Positions 47,577 to 55,992 of a stretch of DNA of 64,000 nucleotides are shown here, piece by piece (the first letter of the stretch is position 1; every line of letters begins with the position of its first letter). This stretch comes from Thiomicrorhabdus chilensis DSM 12352 (GTDB lineage: Bacteria; Pseudomonadota; Gammaproteobacteria; Thiomicrospirales; Thiomicrospiraceae), in assembly GCF_000483485.1 (NCBI RefSeq), contig NZ_KI519609.1, forward strand, positions 771,145 to 835,144. Direction: 5' to 3'. The position numbers were made by a program, and so were the translations under genes. Under the pieces are notes generated by a model. That model did not search any database, had not been told where the DNA came from, and saw only the letters and a list, made by a program, of their open reading frames with translations.

Positions 47577-48575
47577 ATGATGAAACGTAGAGAATTACTG
47601 AAATCCGCTTTTGGTTTGACCGCAGGTTTGGTTGGAGCTTCTGCACTGAGCCCACTTTATGCAAACGATTCTATGGAATTCAGGGGCCCGGATGTGCCAG
47701 ATGTTGAGGCCGTTAAGGTCAACAGTCGTTGTTACTATATTCCTGCCATGGGGCCGCACCCAACGCCGGATAACTTCGGTATGTTCAGTAACCCAGGCTT
47801 TATCGTGACTTCCGAAGGGGTTGTGGTTGTGGATACCGGAAGTTCGGTGCAAATCGGTGAGATGGTATTGCGTCAAATCAAAAAAGTCACCGATAAACCG
47901 GTCATCAAGGTGATCAACACGCACTATCATGGCGACCACTGGTTGGGCAATCATGCGTTTGTGGCGGCCAACCCGAATGTTGAAATTTATTCGCACCCAA
48001 CCATGCCTAAAGTGCTGAAGGCTGGACAAGACCAGTTTTGGTTCGATTTCATGCAGTCGCAGACCAACAACAAAATCACTGGAACTGTGATTACTCCGCC
48101 AGACAAGCCGTTGAATGGGGGAGAAGAGATCAAGCTGGGTGATACGACCTTGAAGATTCACCATTTTGGTAAAGTGCATACCGAATCGGATATCGCGGTG
48201 GAAGTGGTAGAAGAGAAAACCATGTACATGGGGGATATGGTCATGCGTCGTATCGCCAATATGGAAGATGGTTCATTTGTCGGCAGCATCAAGGCTCTGG
48301 ATACGATTTCCAAAATGCCGTTGGATGTTTTCATTCCGATGCACGGCAAGCATGAGGACGTTCAGTTGATCAAGGACGGCAAGGAATTTATGGATACCAT
48401 CTACAGCCGTGTGACTGAGTACTATGATGAAGGTTTGTCGGACTTTGAGATGAAACCTAAGATCATGGCCGAACCCTTTATGCAGAATGAAGCCAGCAAA
48501 TGGTCGGGTTATGAAAGTACCATCGGTAAGTTTATCGTGGTTGCCATCGCCGAAGTGGAAAGAAACATGTTTTAA
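47577..48575 (+). CDS. Tat-exported metallo-beta-lactamase-fold hydrolase
   Basis: 332 aa. The N-terminus MMKRRELLKSAFGLTAGL has a twin-arginine pattern, with a cut after SPLYA. Zinc motif H116-Y-H-G-D-H121 (THYHGDHWLGNH), further ligands in KVHTESD and MGDMV, and PMHGKHED. Resembles SoxH/PQQ-linked exported MBL proteins found in sulfur oxidisers and methylotrophs; the substrate is unknown. AGGAGTCACGTCT precedes the start. It is monocistronic with a terminator. Confidence 0.85.
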   Translation: MMKRRELLKSAFGLTAGLVGASALSPLYANDSMEFRGPDVPDVEAVKVNSRCYYIPAMGPHPTPDNFGMFSNPGFIVTSEGVVVVDTGSSVQIGEMVLRQIKKVTDKPVIKVINTHYHGDHWLGNHAFVAANPNVEIYSHPTMPKVLKAGQDQFWFDFMQSQTNNKITGTVITPPDKPLNGGEEIKLGDTTLKIHHFGKVHTESDIAVEVVEEKTMYMGDMVMRRIANMEDGSFVGSIKALDTISKMPLDVFIPMHGKHEDVQLIKDGKEFMDTIYSRVTEYYDEGLSDFEMKPKIMAEPFMQNEASKWSGYESTIGKFIVVAIAEVERNMF

Positions 48576-48599
48576 CCCCATTTGAATTCAGTGGGTAAT

Positions 48600-48637
48600 A
48601 AAAAACCGGAAGGGTCGAGCCCTCTTCCGGTTTTTTT
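48600..48637. terminator. Terminator after the MBL gene
   Basis: AAAAAACCGGAAGGG, loop, CCCTCTTCCGGTTTTTTT; a long stem with one bulge and A/T runs on both sides, between converging genes. Confidence 0.9.
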
Positions 48638-48681
48638 GTTTTTGAAGCCTGAAAACGGGCAGGCCTGTCAACTGAGTATGA

Positions 48682-49512
48682 TTAGTCGATAAAGTCGAGG
48701 ATGGCATCCAGTCCGCGATAGTTTAGGGCGGTGTCGGCCTGTTCCTGAACGGCTGGTTTGGCGTGATAGGCGACACTTAACCCCGCTTCCTGCATCATCA
48801 TCAGATCGTTGGCACCATCGCCCACAGCGATGGTTTGGCTCATCAGGATTTCCATCTGCTCACACAGTTCAATTAGGAAGTCGGCTTTGGCTTGCGGACC
48901 CACAATCGCACCTTCCAAGCTACCGGTTAATTGTTCATGCTCAATAGATAAAACATTGGCGCGGGTGAAATCGATTCCCAGTCGTTCTTGCAGTTTTTGG
49001 GTGAAGAAAGTGAAGCCGCCTGACACCAAAGCAAATTTGACCTCATTTTGTTTCAAACCGTCGATCCAAGTTTCCGCGCCGGGGTTCAGTCCTAGGCGGT
49101 TGTCATAGACATGTTGTAAAGCGGACGTTTCCAGTCCTTTTAACAGAGAGACACGTTCAATCAGAGATTCTTCGAAATTCAGTTCACCACGCATGGCGGC
49201 TTCGGTGATGGCCGCAACTTGAGGTTTGACGTTGATAAAGTCGGCAATCTCATCCACACACTCGATATTGATCAGGGTGGAGTCCATGTCGCTGATGAGC
49301 AGTCGTACCGACGCGGCATCAAAGTTTTCAGGAATGAGATTGATGTCCAGCTGCAGGGTTTGGCTGAGTTCCGTAAGTTGGCTTTTTTCAGGCGTCACGT
49401 CCGGAGTGGCGCGGAAATGGTTGTTGATCAGGGTCAGTTTGCCCAGTTTACGTTCAAGTGTTTTGCTTTGCTCGAAGTTGAGTGTATTGGTGTGGATGAT
49501 AACGGTTGCCAT
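48682..49512 (-). CDS. serB: SerB, phosphoserine phosphatase
   Basis: 276 aa HAD phosphatase. Nucleophile D75 and acid D77 in ISDMDSTLINIECVDE, then SGGFTFF and GDGANDLMM loops. Last step of serine synthesis. A 70-residue N-terminal regulatory-like region precedes the core. CAGGCCTG lies 15 bases beyond the stop. Confidence 0.95.
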   Translation of the reverse strand: MATVIIHTNTLNFEQSKTLERKLGKLTLINNHFRATPDVTPEKSQLTELSQTLQLDINLIPENFDAASVRLLISDMDSTLINIECVDEIADFINVKPQVAAITEAAMRGELNFEESLIERVSLLKGLETSALQHVYDNRLGLNPGAETWIDGLKQNEVKFALVSGGFTFFTQKLQERLGIDFTRANVLSIEHEQLTGSLEGAIVGPQAKADFLIELCEQMEILMSQTIAVGDGANDLMMMQEAGLSVAYHAKPAVQEQADTALNYRGLDAILDFID

Positions 49513-49557
49513 GAAATGTCCTGTTGCTGGTGGGGCTTTAGAGCCTCAAATTGGAAC

Positions 49558-49959
49558 TTATTGTTCGTAAGTGGGCACTATTTTAGTCTTAGAGAGGATA
49601 TCCTGCAAAGATTGTTGTTTGCGGCTGGTAAAAAGCGTGATCCAGCCGATCAGACAAAACAGTACCGTCCACAGGAAACGCAAGTTGGCATTGTGGCGAG
49701 TGAGCAGATAGCCGTCCTCACGTACGAGCTTGAGTTTCCAGGTGCGTAGCCCTGGAGTTTGTCCCGATTGAGTCCAGAAATAGGTGAGATAGAAATAGGT
49801 GATTGCCAATAGATAAAGCTGAAATCCCAAGCTTGCAGCGGGCCGGTTTTGCAGTGTTTCTCCTTGCCAAAGCACATAAGGTAGGGCAGCCATAAACCAG
49901 ACGGCACATAACAAAATGAAATCATAACCAAGGGCAAATAGAATTTTGAATCGGTTCAT
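49558..49959 (-). CDS. RDD-family membrane protein
   Basis: 133 aa with three hydrophobic segments. The RDD-type core is degenerate: FKILFALGYDFILL at the start, TPGLRTWKLKLVREDG in the middle, RFLWTVLFCLIGWITLF near the end. Role unknown; some RDD proteins are Na+/H+ antiporters, but no such claim can be made here. Next to serB and divergent from the permease gene. Confidence 0.8.
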   Translation of the reverse strand: MNRFKILFALGYDFILLCAVWFMAALPYVLWQGETLQNRPAASLGFQLYLLAITYFYLTYFWTQSGQTPGLRTWKLKLVREDGYLLTRHNANLRFLWTVLFCLIGWITLFTSRKQQSLQDILSKTKIVPTYEQ

Positions 49960-50048
49960 GGGACTCTGTCATTTATAATGGATGGCAATATTGTACACTT
50001 TCATGTGGTTGGGATGTTTTTTGTCTGTGATTTGCTTGTGGGGTTGAG

Positions 50049-50711
50049 ATGAATTTGTTTGCAGAAGGGTTAAGTTTGTCCTGGATGGTTGGCAGTCTGT
50101 TGATTTTGGCAGGCCTGTTGATTTGGGCGGTTCGGACGGCACCCTGGTATAAAATTCAAAATGACAAGGGGGCGCAACATGTCATTTTGGCGGCCTCATT
50201 GATTGTGTTTTTGACTTGGCAGTTTGCCGCTAGTTTGGGGGATGGCGTTACCTTTCACTTTTTATTGATGACCACTGTGACGTTGATGTTTGGGCCGCAG
50301 TTCGCCATTTTGGCGATGAGCCTTGCCCTGATTGGCGTGACCCTGCAGTCCGGTTTGGGTTTTTTGGGCTTTGGTGTCAATGCACTTTTGATGGGAGCGA
50401 TACCGGTTTTTATCACCTGGTGGATGGCGCGTTGGGCATTTAATGTATTGGATCGTAATATTTTTGTGTTTGTGTTTTTCAATGCATTTTTATCAGCGGC
50501 AGTCGGAGTGGTGGTCTCGTTGGGCATGGCAGCTCTAGTGATGTATGCAGCCGAAATCCAAAGTTACGAAACCCTTAAACAAAGTTTCATTCCGTATATC
50601 CCGTTATTGGCCATGCCGGAAGGTTTTGTGAATGGCATGTTGATGATGGCTTTTGTTCTGTTTAAACCCGAATGGGTCAGCTCGTTCAGTGATCGGGATT
50701 ATTTTAATTAG
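50049..50711 (+). CDS. ECF/CbiM-like membrane permease
   Basis: 220 aa, six to seven hydrophobic segments. Pattern (GVTFHFLLMTTVTLMFGPQFAILAMSLAL, GFGVNALLMGAIPVFITWW, AMPEGFVNGMLMMAFVLF) recalls the CbiM/energy-coupling-factor permease group annotated in gammaproteobacteria. A lone gene with no ATPase or cobalt-binding partner; the substrate, perhaps a metal or vitamin, is unknown. One CAGGCCTG inside. Confidence 0.7.
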   Translation: MNLFAEGLSLSWMVGSLLILAGLLIWAVRTAPWYKIQNDKGAQHVILAASLIVFLTWQFAASLGDGVTFHFLLMTTVTLMFGPQFAILAMSLALIGVTLQSGLGFLGFGVNALLMGAIPVFITWWMARWAFNVLDRNIFVFVFFNAFLSAAVGVVVSLGMAALVMYAAEIQSYETLKQSFIPYIPLLAMPEGFVNGMLMMAFVLFKPEWVSSFSDRDYFN

Positions 50712-50779
50712 CCGTGATGGGGTGGTCGCGTGACGAGGATGAAGGAATGGGTGGTCTTTTTGATATTTTGATGTTCATA

Positions 50780-50805
50780 AAAAAACCGGCGAAAAGCCGG
50801 TTTTT
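50780..50805. terminator. Bidirectional terminator
   Basis: AAAAACCGGC-GAAAA-GCCGGTTTTT between the converging permease and small lipoprotein genes. Confidence 0.9.
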
Positions 50806-50828
50806 AAATCGTAAACTTTAAATGGCGC

Positions 50829-51161
50829 TTATTTTTCCCAAGCAGCCTTAAGGTTTTCGTTTTCTTTCATTTGTGCAACTTCAGCGTGTGCAGATTTTTG
50901 AGCTTCTTTAGCCCATTTCAGTGCAGCGGCGTCATCACCTTTTGCTTTTGCTTTTGCAGCTAAGTCAAGATAGTGTTCGACGTAGCCCATTTTCATTTTC
51001 TTTTGTTTCCAAACATTGTCCATGGATTTCGCTTCTGCATGAGTTGCGGTAGCGTCTGCTACGACTGCGTCATAAGAATCGTTAGATTGAGTTGCCATGC
51101 TTGAACAGGCAGTTAAGTTTAGAGCTGCTGCGATAGCAAGACCGACTAAAACTTTCTTCAT
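50829..51161 (-). CDS. Small lipoprotein resembling SoxXA-binding proteins
   Basis: 110 aa. Lipobox LTAC with lipidated C19. The mature part is one helical, Lys/Ala-rich domain: SYDAVVADATATHAEAK, a WKQKK segment and AKAKGDDAAALKWAKEAQKSAHAEV. This order is like SoxXA-binding protein (SoxK), which helps the thiosulfate-oxidising SoxXA cytochrome, but no sox gene is nearby and other small helical lipoproteins share the pattern. GGAGGAAAAC is a strong ribosome site. Confidence 0.6.
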   Translation of the reverse strand: MKKVLVGLAIAAALNLTACSSMATQSNDSYDAVVADATATHAEAKSMDNVWKQKKMKMGYVEHYLDLAAKAKAKGDDAAALKWAKEAQKSAHAEVAQMKENENLKAAWEK

Positions 51162-51293
51162 TATTGTTTTCCTCCAGTTGAAAGAGCTCTTTAATTGTAA
51201 GCCAAAATTATTGTAATGGGTGTTGGCTGTATGTAAAAGCTAAATAACGAACAGTTTTTTTACTGTTTTCGTCTAGATGCATACGTTATTAAG

Positions 51294-51322
51294 TTTACCC
51301 CAGTCGTGTCAATCTTTATAAT
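51294..51322 (+). promoter_or_regulatory. Candidate guaB promoter
   Basis: TTTACC (51294-51299), 17-base spacer, TATAAT (51317-51322). The leader to guaB would be about 155 bases. The remaining 51162-51485 gap is A/T-rich with no ORF. Confidence 0.5.
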
Positions 51323-51485
51323 GGCTCCTAATAAATGAAAAGTTGGTTATTTTTTGCTTAAAAAACACGATTTTTTCACATAACCTTTTGAAAAACATTG
51401 CTTTTTTTGAATGGTCTTTGTGGTGTGGCCCAAGCTAGAAAAATAACTGATTAGCCTATAAGTTTTATATTAAGGTAGAAAAAAG

Positions 51486-52946
51486 ATGCGAATTTTACAA
51501 GAAGCTTTAACTTTTGATGATGTTTTATTGGTTCCCGCCCACTCAACGGTATTACCAAAAGACGTTTCGTTGCAAACTAAATTAACGCGCAATATTTCTT
51601 TAAATATTCCATTAGTTTCTGCCGCAATGGATACGGTCACCGAAGCTCGTTTGGCCATTTCAATGGCACAAGAGGGTGGCATCGGTATTGTTCATAAGAA
51701 CATGACGGTTGAACAGCAGGCACATGTGGTTCGTAAAGTTAAAAAATACGAACATGGTGTGATTCTGGATCCTGTCACTGTTCAACATACCGATACGGTT
51801 GCTGAAGTCATTAAGAAAACCGAGATGAACCGGGTTTCCAGCGCACCTGTCATGGACGGCAAGGACTTGGTGGGGATTGTGACGAGCCGTGACATCCGCT
51901 TTGTCACCGATATGTCTCAACCGGTTTCCAAAATCATGACCACTAAAGAGCGTTTGGTGACGGTTAAAGAAAAAGAGGATCGCAATGTTGTATTGGATCT
52001 TCTGCACAGACATCGCATTGAGCGTGTTCTGGTGGTGAACGACAATTTCGAACTTAAAGGGATGATTACGGTTTCGGACATGATGAAGTCTTCGGATCAT
52101 CCTTATGCCTGTAAAGACGATAATGGGCGTTTACGTGTCGGCGCAGCGGTTGGGACCGGTTCGGAAACCGAGCAGCGTGTGGCGGCCCTGGTGGAAGCAG
52201 GAGTCGATGTGATCATTGTTGACACCGCTCACGGTCATTCGCAAGGTGTTTTGGATCGCGTTGCATGGGTGAAGCAAAACTTCCCTGAAATCGATGTCAT
52301 CGGTGGCAACATTGCGACTGCCGAGGCTGCTTTGGATTTGGTCAAGGCCGGTGCGGACGGTGTTAAGGTCGGGATTGGTCCTGGATCGATTTGTACCACC
52401 CGTATTGTTGCCGGTGTTGGGGTTCCGCAGATTACCGCTATCTCGAATGTGGCTAAAGCGTTGCAGGATTCCGGTATTCCGTTGATTGCCGATGGCGGTT
52501 TGCGCTTTTCGGGTGATGTTGCCAAAGCCTTGGTCGCAGGTGCTTCATCCTGCATGATCGGCAGTATGTTTGCCGGTACGGAAGAGTCTCCGGGTGAAAT
52601 CGAATACTATCAAGGTAGGGCTTATAAATCTTATCGGGGTATGGGGTCTTTGGGAGCCATGGCACAACCTTCCGGTTCCAGTGACCGTTATTTCCAGGCT
52701 TCCAATGCCGAGGATAAGTTGGTTCCTGAGGGAATTGAAGGTCGAGTGGCTTATAAAGGCCCGCTTGCGCCGATTATTCACCAGTTGATGGGTGGGGTTC
52801 GTTCGAGCATGGGGTATACCGGTTGTAAGGATATCCCGACCATGAATAGCAAGCCTTCTTTTGTGCGCGTTACATCGGCCGGTATGACCGAAAGTCATGT
52901 GCATGATGTCTCCATGGTGAAAGAAGCGCCAAACTATCGAGTATAA
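51486..52946 (+). CDS. guaB: GuaB, inosine-5'-monophosphate dehydrogenase
   Basis: 486 aa. TIM barrel with catalytic Cys in [11 protein letters not shown], interrupted by two CBS domains (about 95-205), [13 protein letters not shown] and the flap with [11 protein letters not shown]. Converts IMP to XMP for GuaA, encoded next. It uses AAGGTAGAAAAAAG upstream of ATG. Confidence 0.98.
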   Translation: MRILQEALTFDDVLLVPAHSTVLPKDVSLQTKLTRNISLNIPLVSAAMDTVTEARLAISMAQEGGIGIVHKNMTVEQQAHVVRKVKKYEHGVILDPVTVQHTDTVAEVIKKTEMNRVSSAPVMDGKDLVGIVTSRDIRFVTDMSQPVSKIMTTKERLVTVKEKEDRNVVLDLLHRHRIERVLVVNDNFELKGMITVSDMMKSSDHPYACKDDNGRLRVGAAVGTGSETEQRVAALVEAGVDVIIVDTAHGHSQGVLDRVAWVKQNFPEIDVIGGNIATAEAALDLVKAGADGVKVGIGPGSICTTRIVAGVGVPQITAISNVAKALQDSGIPLIADGGLRFSGDVAKALVAGASSCMIGSMFAGTEESPGEIEYYQGRAYKSYRGMGSLGAMAQPSGSSDRYFQASNAEDKLVPEGIEGRVAYKGPLAPIIHQLMGGVRSSMGYTGCKDIPTMNSKPSFVRVTSAGMTESHVHDVSMVKEAPNYRV

Positions 52947-52978
52947 CGTCGACCTGACCGTTTAATAATCCTTTTAAA

Positions 52979-53003
52979 GGCCAGTGCTGTCAGTACTGGC
53001 CTA
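52979..53003 (+). repeat. Hairpin between guaB and guaA
   Basis: AGGCCAGT (52979-52986) pairs with ACTGGCCT (52996-53003), loop of 9, followed by ATTTAACTTTT. Could be a partial terminator that lowers guaA relative to guaB. Confidence 0.5.
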
Positions 53004-53022
53004 TTTAACTTTTGGAAATTGT

Positions 53023-54603
53023 ATGACACAAGCAAACATTCATGAACATCGAATTCTTATTTTGGACTTCGGTTCCCAATATACTCAACTTATCGCACGT
53101 CGCATTCGTGAAATCGGGGTGTATTGCGAAGTTGAGCCATGGGATATTGATGCGCAGGATGTGGTGGACTTTGGTGCCCGTGGAATCATCTTGTCAGGCG
53201 GACCCGAGACCGTGACCGGAGACGATGCGCCGGCCGCACCTGATGTCGTGTTTAACTTGAATGTTCCGGTTCTGGGTATTTGTTATGGAATGCAGACCAT
53301 GGCCGAGCAGCTTGGCGGTAAGGTCATCAATGCCAACGAACATGAGTATGGTTATGCCCAGGTTCGTGCGCACGGTCATACCAAATTGTTGACCGATATT
53401 GAAGACCATGTCACGCCGGAGGGTTACGGCATGTTGGACGTGTGGATGTCACACGGTGATCGTGTCGATGCATTGCCAGAAGGTTTTAAGCTCATGGCAA
53501 GTACGCCTAGCTGTCCGATTGCCGGAATCGCCAATGAAGAGAAAAACTTCTACGGTATTCAATTTCATCCTGAAGTCACGCATACCAAACAAGGTATGCG
53601 TATGATCGAGCGATTTGTGATTGATCTATGTGGCTGTGAAAAGCTGTGGACAACTCAAAATATCATCGATGACAGCATAACGCGTATCCGTGAGCAGGTT
53701 GGATCGGACCAGGTTATGTTGGGGCTTTCAGGTGGTGTGGATTCCTCGGTGGTAGCGGCTTTATTGCATAAAGCGATCGGCGATCAGCTGACTTGTGTGT
53801 TTGTGGATCACGGTCTGCTTCGCTATAAGGAAGGTGATCAGGTTATGGCCATGTTTGCCGAAAACATGGGCATAAAGGTCATTCGTGCGGATGTTGAAGA
53901 GCGTTTTATGTCGGCCTTGGCTGGTGAAGTCGATCCCGAGAAAAAACGTAAAATCATTGGACGCGAATTCATTGAGGTGTTTGACGAGGAATCGGCGAAA
54001 CTTAAAGGGGTAAATTGGCTGGCTCAAGGCACGATTTATCCGGATGTGATTGAATCGGCCGGTTCTAAGACCGGAAAAGCGAAAGTCATCAAGTCTCATC
54101 ATAATGTGGGCGGTTTGCCGGAAGATATGGAAATGTCTTTGATTGAACCATTGCGTGAACTTTTCAAAGACGAGGTTCGCAAACTGGGTGTGGCTTTAGG
54201 TTTGCCATATGACATGGTTTATCGTCATCCTTTCCCGGGGCCGGGTCTCGGGGTTCGCATTCTAGGTGAAGTGAAGAAAGAGTATGCGGATATTCTGCGT
54301 CTTGCCGACCATATCTTTATCGAAGAGTTGGTTAAATGGGATCTGTATGAAAAAACCTCTCAAGCGTTCACTGTATTTTTACCTGTGAAGTCGGTGGGTG
54401 TGGTTGGCGATGCGCGACGTTATGATTATGTTGTGGCGTTGCGTGCCGTTGAAACCATCGATTTCATGACCGCACGTTGGGCGCATCTGCCTTATGAGTT
54501 CCTGGAGCATGTGTCTGGACGAATTATCAACGAAATTCCCAGAATCTCACGCGTGACCTACGATATCTCCAGCAAGCCGCCGGCGACCATTGAGTGGGAG
54601 TAA
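53023..54603 (+). CDS. guaA: GuaA, GMP synthase (glutamine-hydrolysing)
   Basis: 526 aa from the ATG at 53023 (GGAAA upstream), the usual length; the frame is open to 52984 but that would cross the hairpin. Glutaminase Cys is C87 (GICYGMQ) with FHPEVTH; the synthetase P-loop is LSGGVDSS and the C-terminus ends KPPATIEWE. Makes GMP from XMP. Confidence 0.98.
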   Translation: MTQANIHEHRILILDFGSQYTQLIARRIREIGVYCEVEPWDIDAQDVVDFGARGIILSGGPETVTGDDAPAAPDVVFNLNVPVLGICYGMQTMAEQLGGKVINANEHEYGYAQVRAHGHTKLLTDIEDHVTPEGYGMLDVWMSHGDRVDALPEGFKLMASTPSCPIAGIANEEKNFYGIQFHPEVTHTKQGMRMIERFVIDLCGCEKLWTTQNIIDDSITRIREQVGSDQVMLGLSGGVDSSVVAALLHKAIGDQLTCVFVDHGLLRYKEGDQVMAMFAENMGIKVIRADVEERFMSALAGEVDPEKKRKIIGREFIEVFDEESAKLKGVNWLAQGTIYPDVIESAGSKTGKAKVIKSHHNVGGLPEDMEMSLIEPLRELFKDEVRKLGVALGLPYDMVYRHPFPGPGLGVRILGEVKKEYADILRLADHIFIEELVKWDLYEKTSQAFTVFLPVKSVGVVGDARRYDYVVALRAVETIDFMTARWAHLPYEFLEHVSGRIINEIPRISRVTYDISSKPPATIEWE

Positions 54604-54658
54604 TGCTCGAAGTCCTATGCCGTTTGGTAGCAGAACTGGAGTGAATTAGGATCTAAAA

Positions 54659-54687
54659 CAAAGGCTTTCTTACTGAAAGCCTTTTTT
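54659..54687 (+). terminator. guaA terminator
   Basis: AAGGCTTTC (54661-54669) pairs with GAAAGCCTT (54675-54683), then a run of Ts. It ends just before the tadA ribosome site. Confidence 0.85.
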
Positions 54688-54701
54688 GTTTGGGGGAGTG
54701 T

Positions 54702-55241
54702 ATGTCAGAGCTAGAACCGATGTGTCCAGAGGGGATGACACAAGAGGAGCAGGATGAGTTCTGGATGGAACAAGCTTACCAATTGGCGCTTCGCTCCCAG
54801 GAAGAGGGCGAGGTGCCGGTTGGTGCCGTGGTTGTATTGGATAACCGCCTGATTGCAGAGGGCTGGAATCAGCCGATTCAAAAACATGACCCCACGGCGC
54901 ACGCAGAAATGATGGCTTTGCAGAAGGCCGGTAAGGTTTTGCAAAACTATCGGTTGGTGGACACCACCTTGTACGTTACGCTTGAACCTTGCCCGATGTG
55001 TGCCTCGGCAATGGTTCATGCCCGAGTCAAGAGACTGGTGTATGCGGCTGAAGACTTGAAAACCGGCGCGGCTGATTCGGCTTTTCAATTGTTGAATCAC
55101 GCCAGAATGAATCATCAGGTAGAGTCGGTTTCAGGGGTGTTGCGCGAAAAGTGTAGCGCTTTGTTGAGTCGTTTTTTTCAACAACGTCGACAGGCGCATA
55201 AAGAAGCCAAGCGATTGGCGGCGAAAAAATCCTCCATTTAG
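54702..55241 (+). CDS. tadA: TadA, tRNA-specific adenosine deaminase
   Basis: 179 aa from the ATG at 54702 with GGGGGAG upstream. Zinc and proton-shuttle residues: H67-A-E69 (TAHAEMMAL) and C97-P-M-C100. It makes inosine 34 in tRNA-Arg(ACG). The acidic 20-residue N-terminus and basic tail are longer than in E. coli. Confidence 0.95.
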   Translation: MSELEPMCPEGMTQEEQDEFWMEQAYQLALRSQEEGEVPVGAVVVLDNRLIAEGWNQPIQKHDPTAHAEMMALQKAGKVLQNYRLVDTTLYVTLEPCPMCASAMVHARVKRLVYAAEDLKTGAADSAFQLLNHARMNHQVESVSGVLREKCSALLSRFFQQRRQAHKEAKRLAAKKSSI

Positions 55242-55405
55242 TCCTTGATAGGCCTTGAAAACAATGCGAATATAGTCCATTGAAGTGATCTTGAAAAGTG
55301 GATTGCAATGGATTTGTTGGGTTTCTCATTGGGGAAACTCTATGTTTGGTTACGGCGTATGGTTGTTTTTAATAGTACGTTGAATAGGTTGTTAAATTAT
55401 TCGTT

Positions 55406-55981
55406 ATGCAAATAAATGTTGATCCGGCCGAAGGCATTACGACGGTAAAAATTCTGCCGGGTGAGTTTTATGTAACCAGACAGAATGAACGTATTGAAAC
55501 CGTGTTGGGTTCCTGCATCTCAGCCTGTGTTAGAGATCCCATTGCCGGTATTGGTGGAATGAACCATTTTATGCTTCCCGTCGATAAAAATTCGGGCAGC
55601 CCCACGGAACTCTCTGATGCCAACCGTTATGGCAACTATGCCATGGAAAATTTAGTCAATGCCTTGTTGTCGGAAGGTGCAAAAAGGGACCGTCTGGAGT
55701 TTAAGCTTTTTGGCGGTGGCCGGATAATGAGTTCGATGACCAATATTGGTTGGTACAATATTGGTTTCGCATTTGATTATATATACACTGAAGGTTTTAA
55801 AATCGTTTCTCAGGATATTGGCGATGTCTATCCGAGAAAAATTTTGTATTACCCTTTAAATGGTCGGGTACGTGTAAGAAGACTGAATCCGATGCACAAT
55901 CAGTCGTTGGCCGATCAAGAAAATCGTTATATTAATAATATTGGATCTAAGCCTGTTGAAGGCGATGTAGAACTTTTCTGA
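55406..55981 (+). CDS. cheD: CheD, chemoreceptor glutamine deamidase
   Basis: 191 aa. Catalytic C37 (LGSCISAC) and H54 (GMNHFMLP) are in place, with RYGNYAMENL and KLFGGGRIM downstream. Deamidates glutamines of chemoreceptors. The C-terminus ends in GDVELF, matching the tail of the protein encoded after cheA. cheA starts 11 bases later. Confidence 0.95.
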   Translation: MQINVDPAEGITTVKILPGEFYVTRQNERIETVLGSCISACVRDPIAGIGGMNHFMLPVDKNSGSPTELSDANRYGNYAMENLVNALLSEGAKRDRLEFKLFGGGRIMSSMTNIGWYNIGFAFDYIYTEGFKIVSQDIGDVYPRKILYYPLNGRVRVRRLNPMHNQSLADQENRYINNIGSKPVEGDVELF

Positions 55982-55992
55982 GGAACCCCGCT

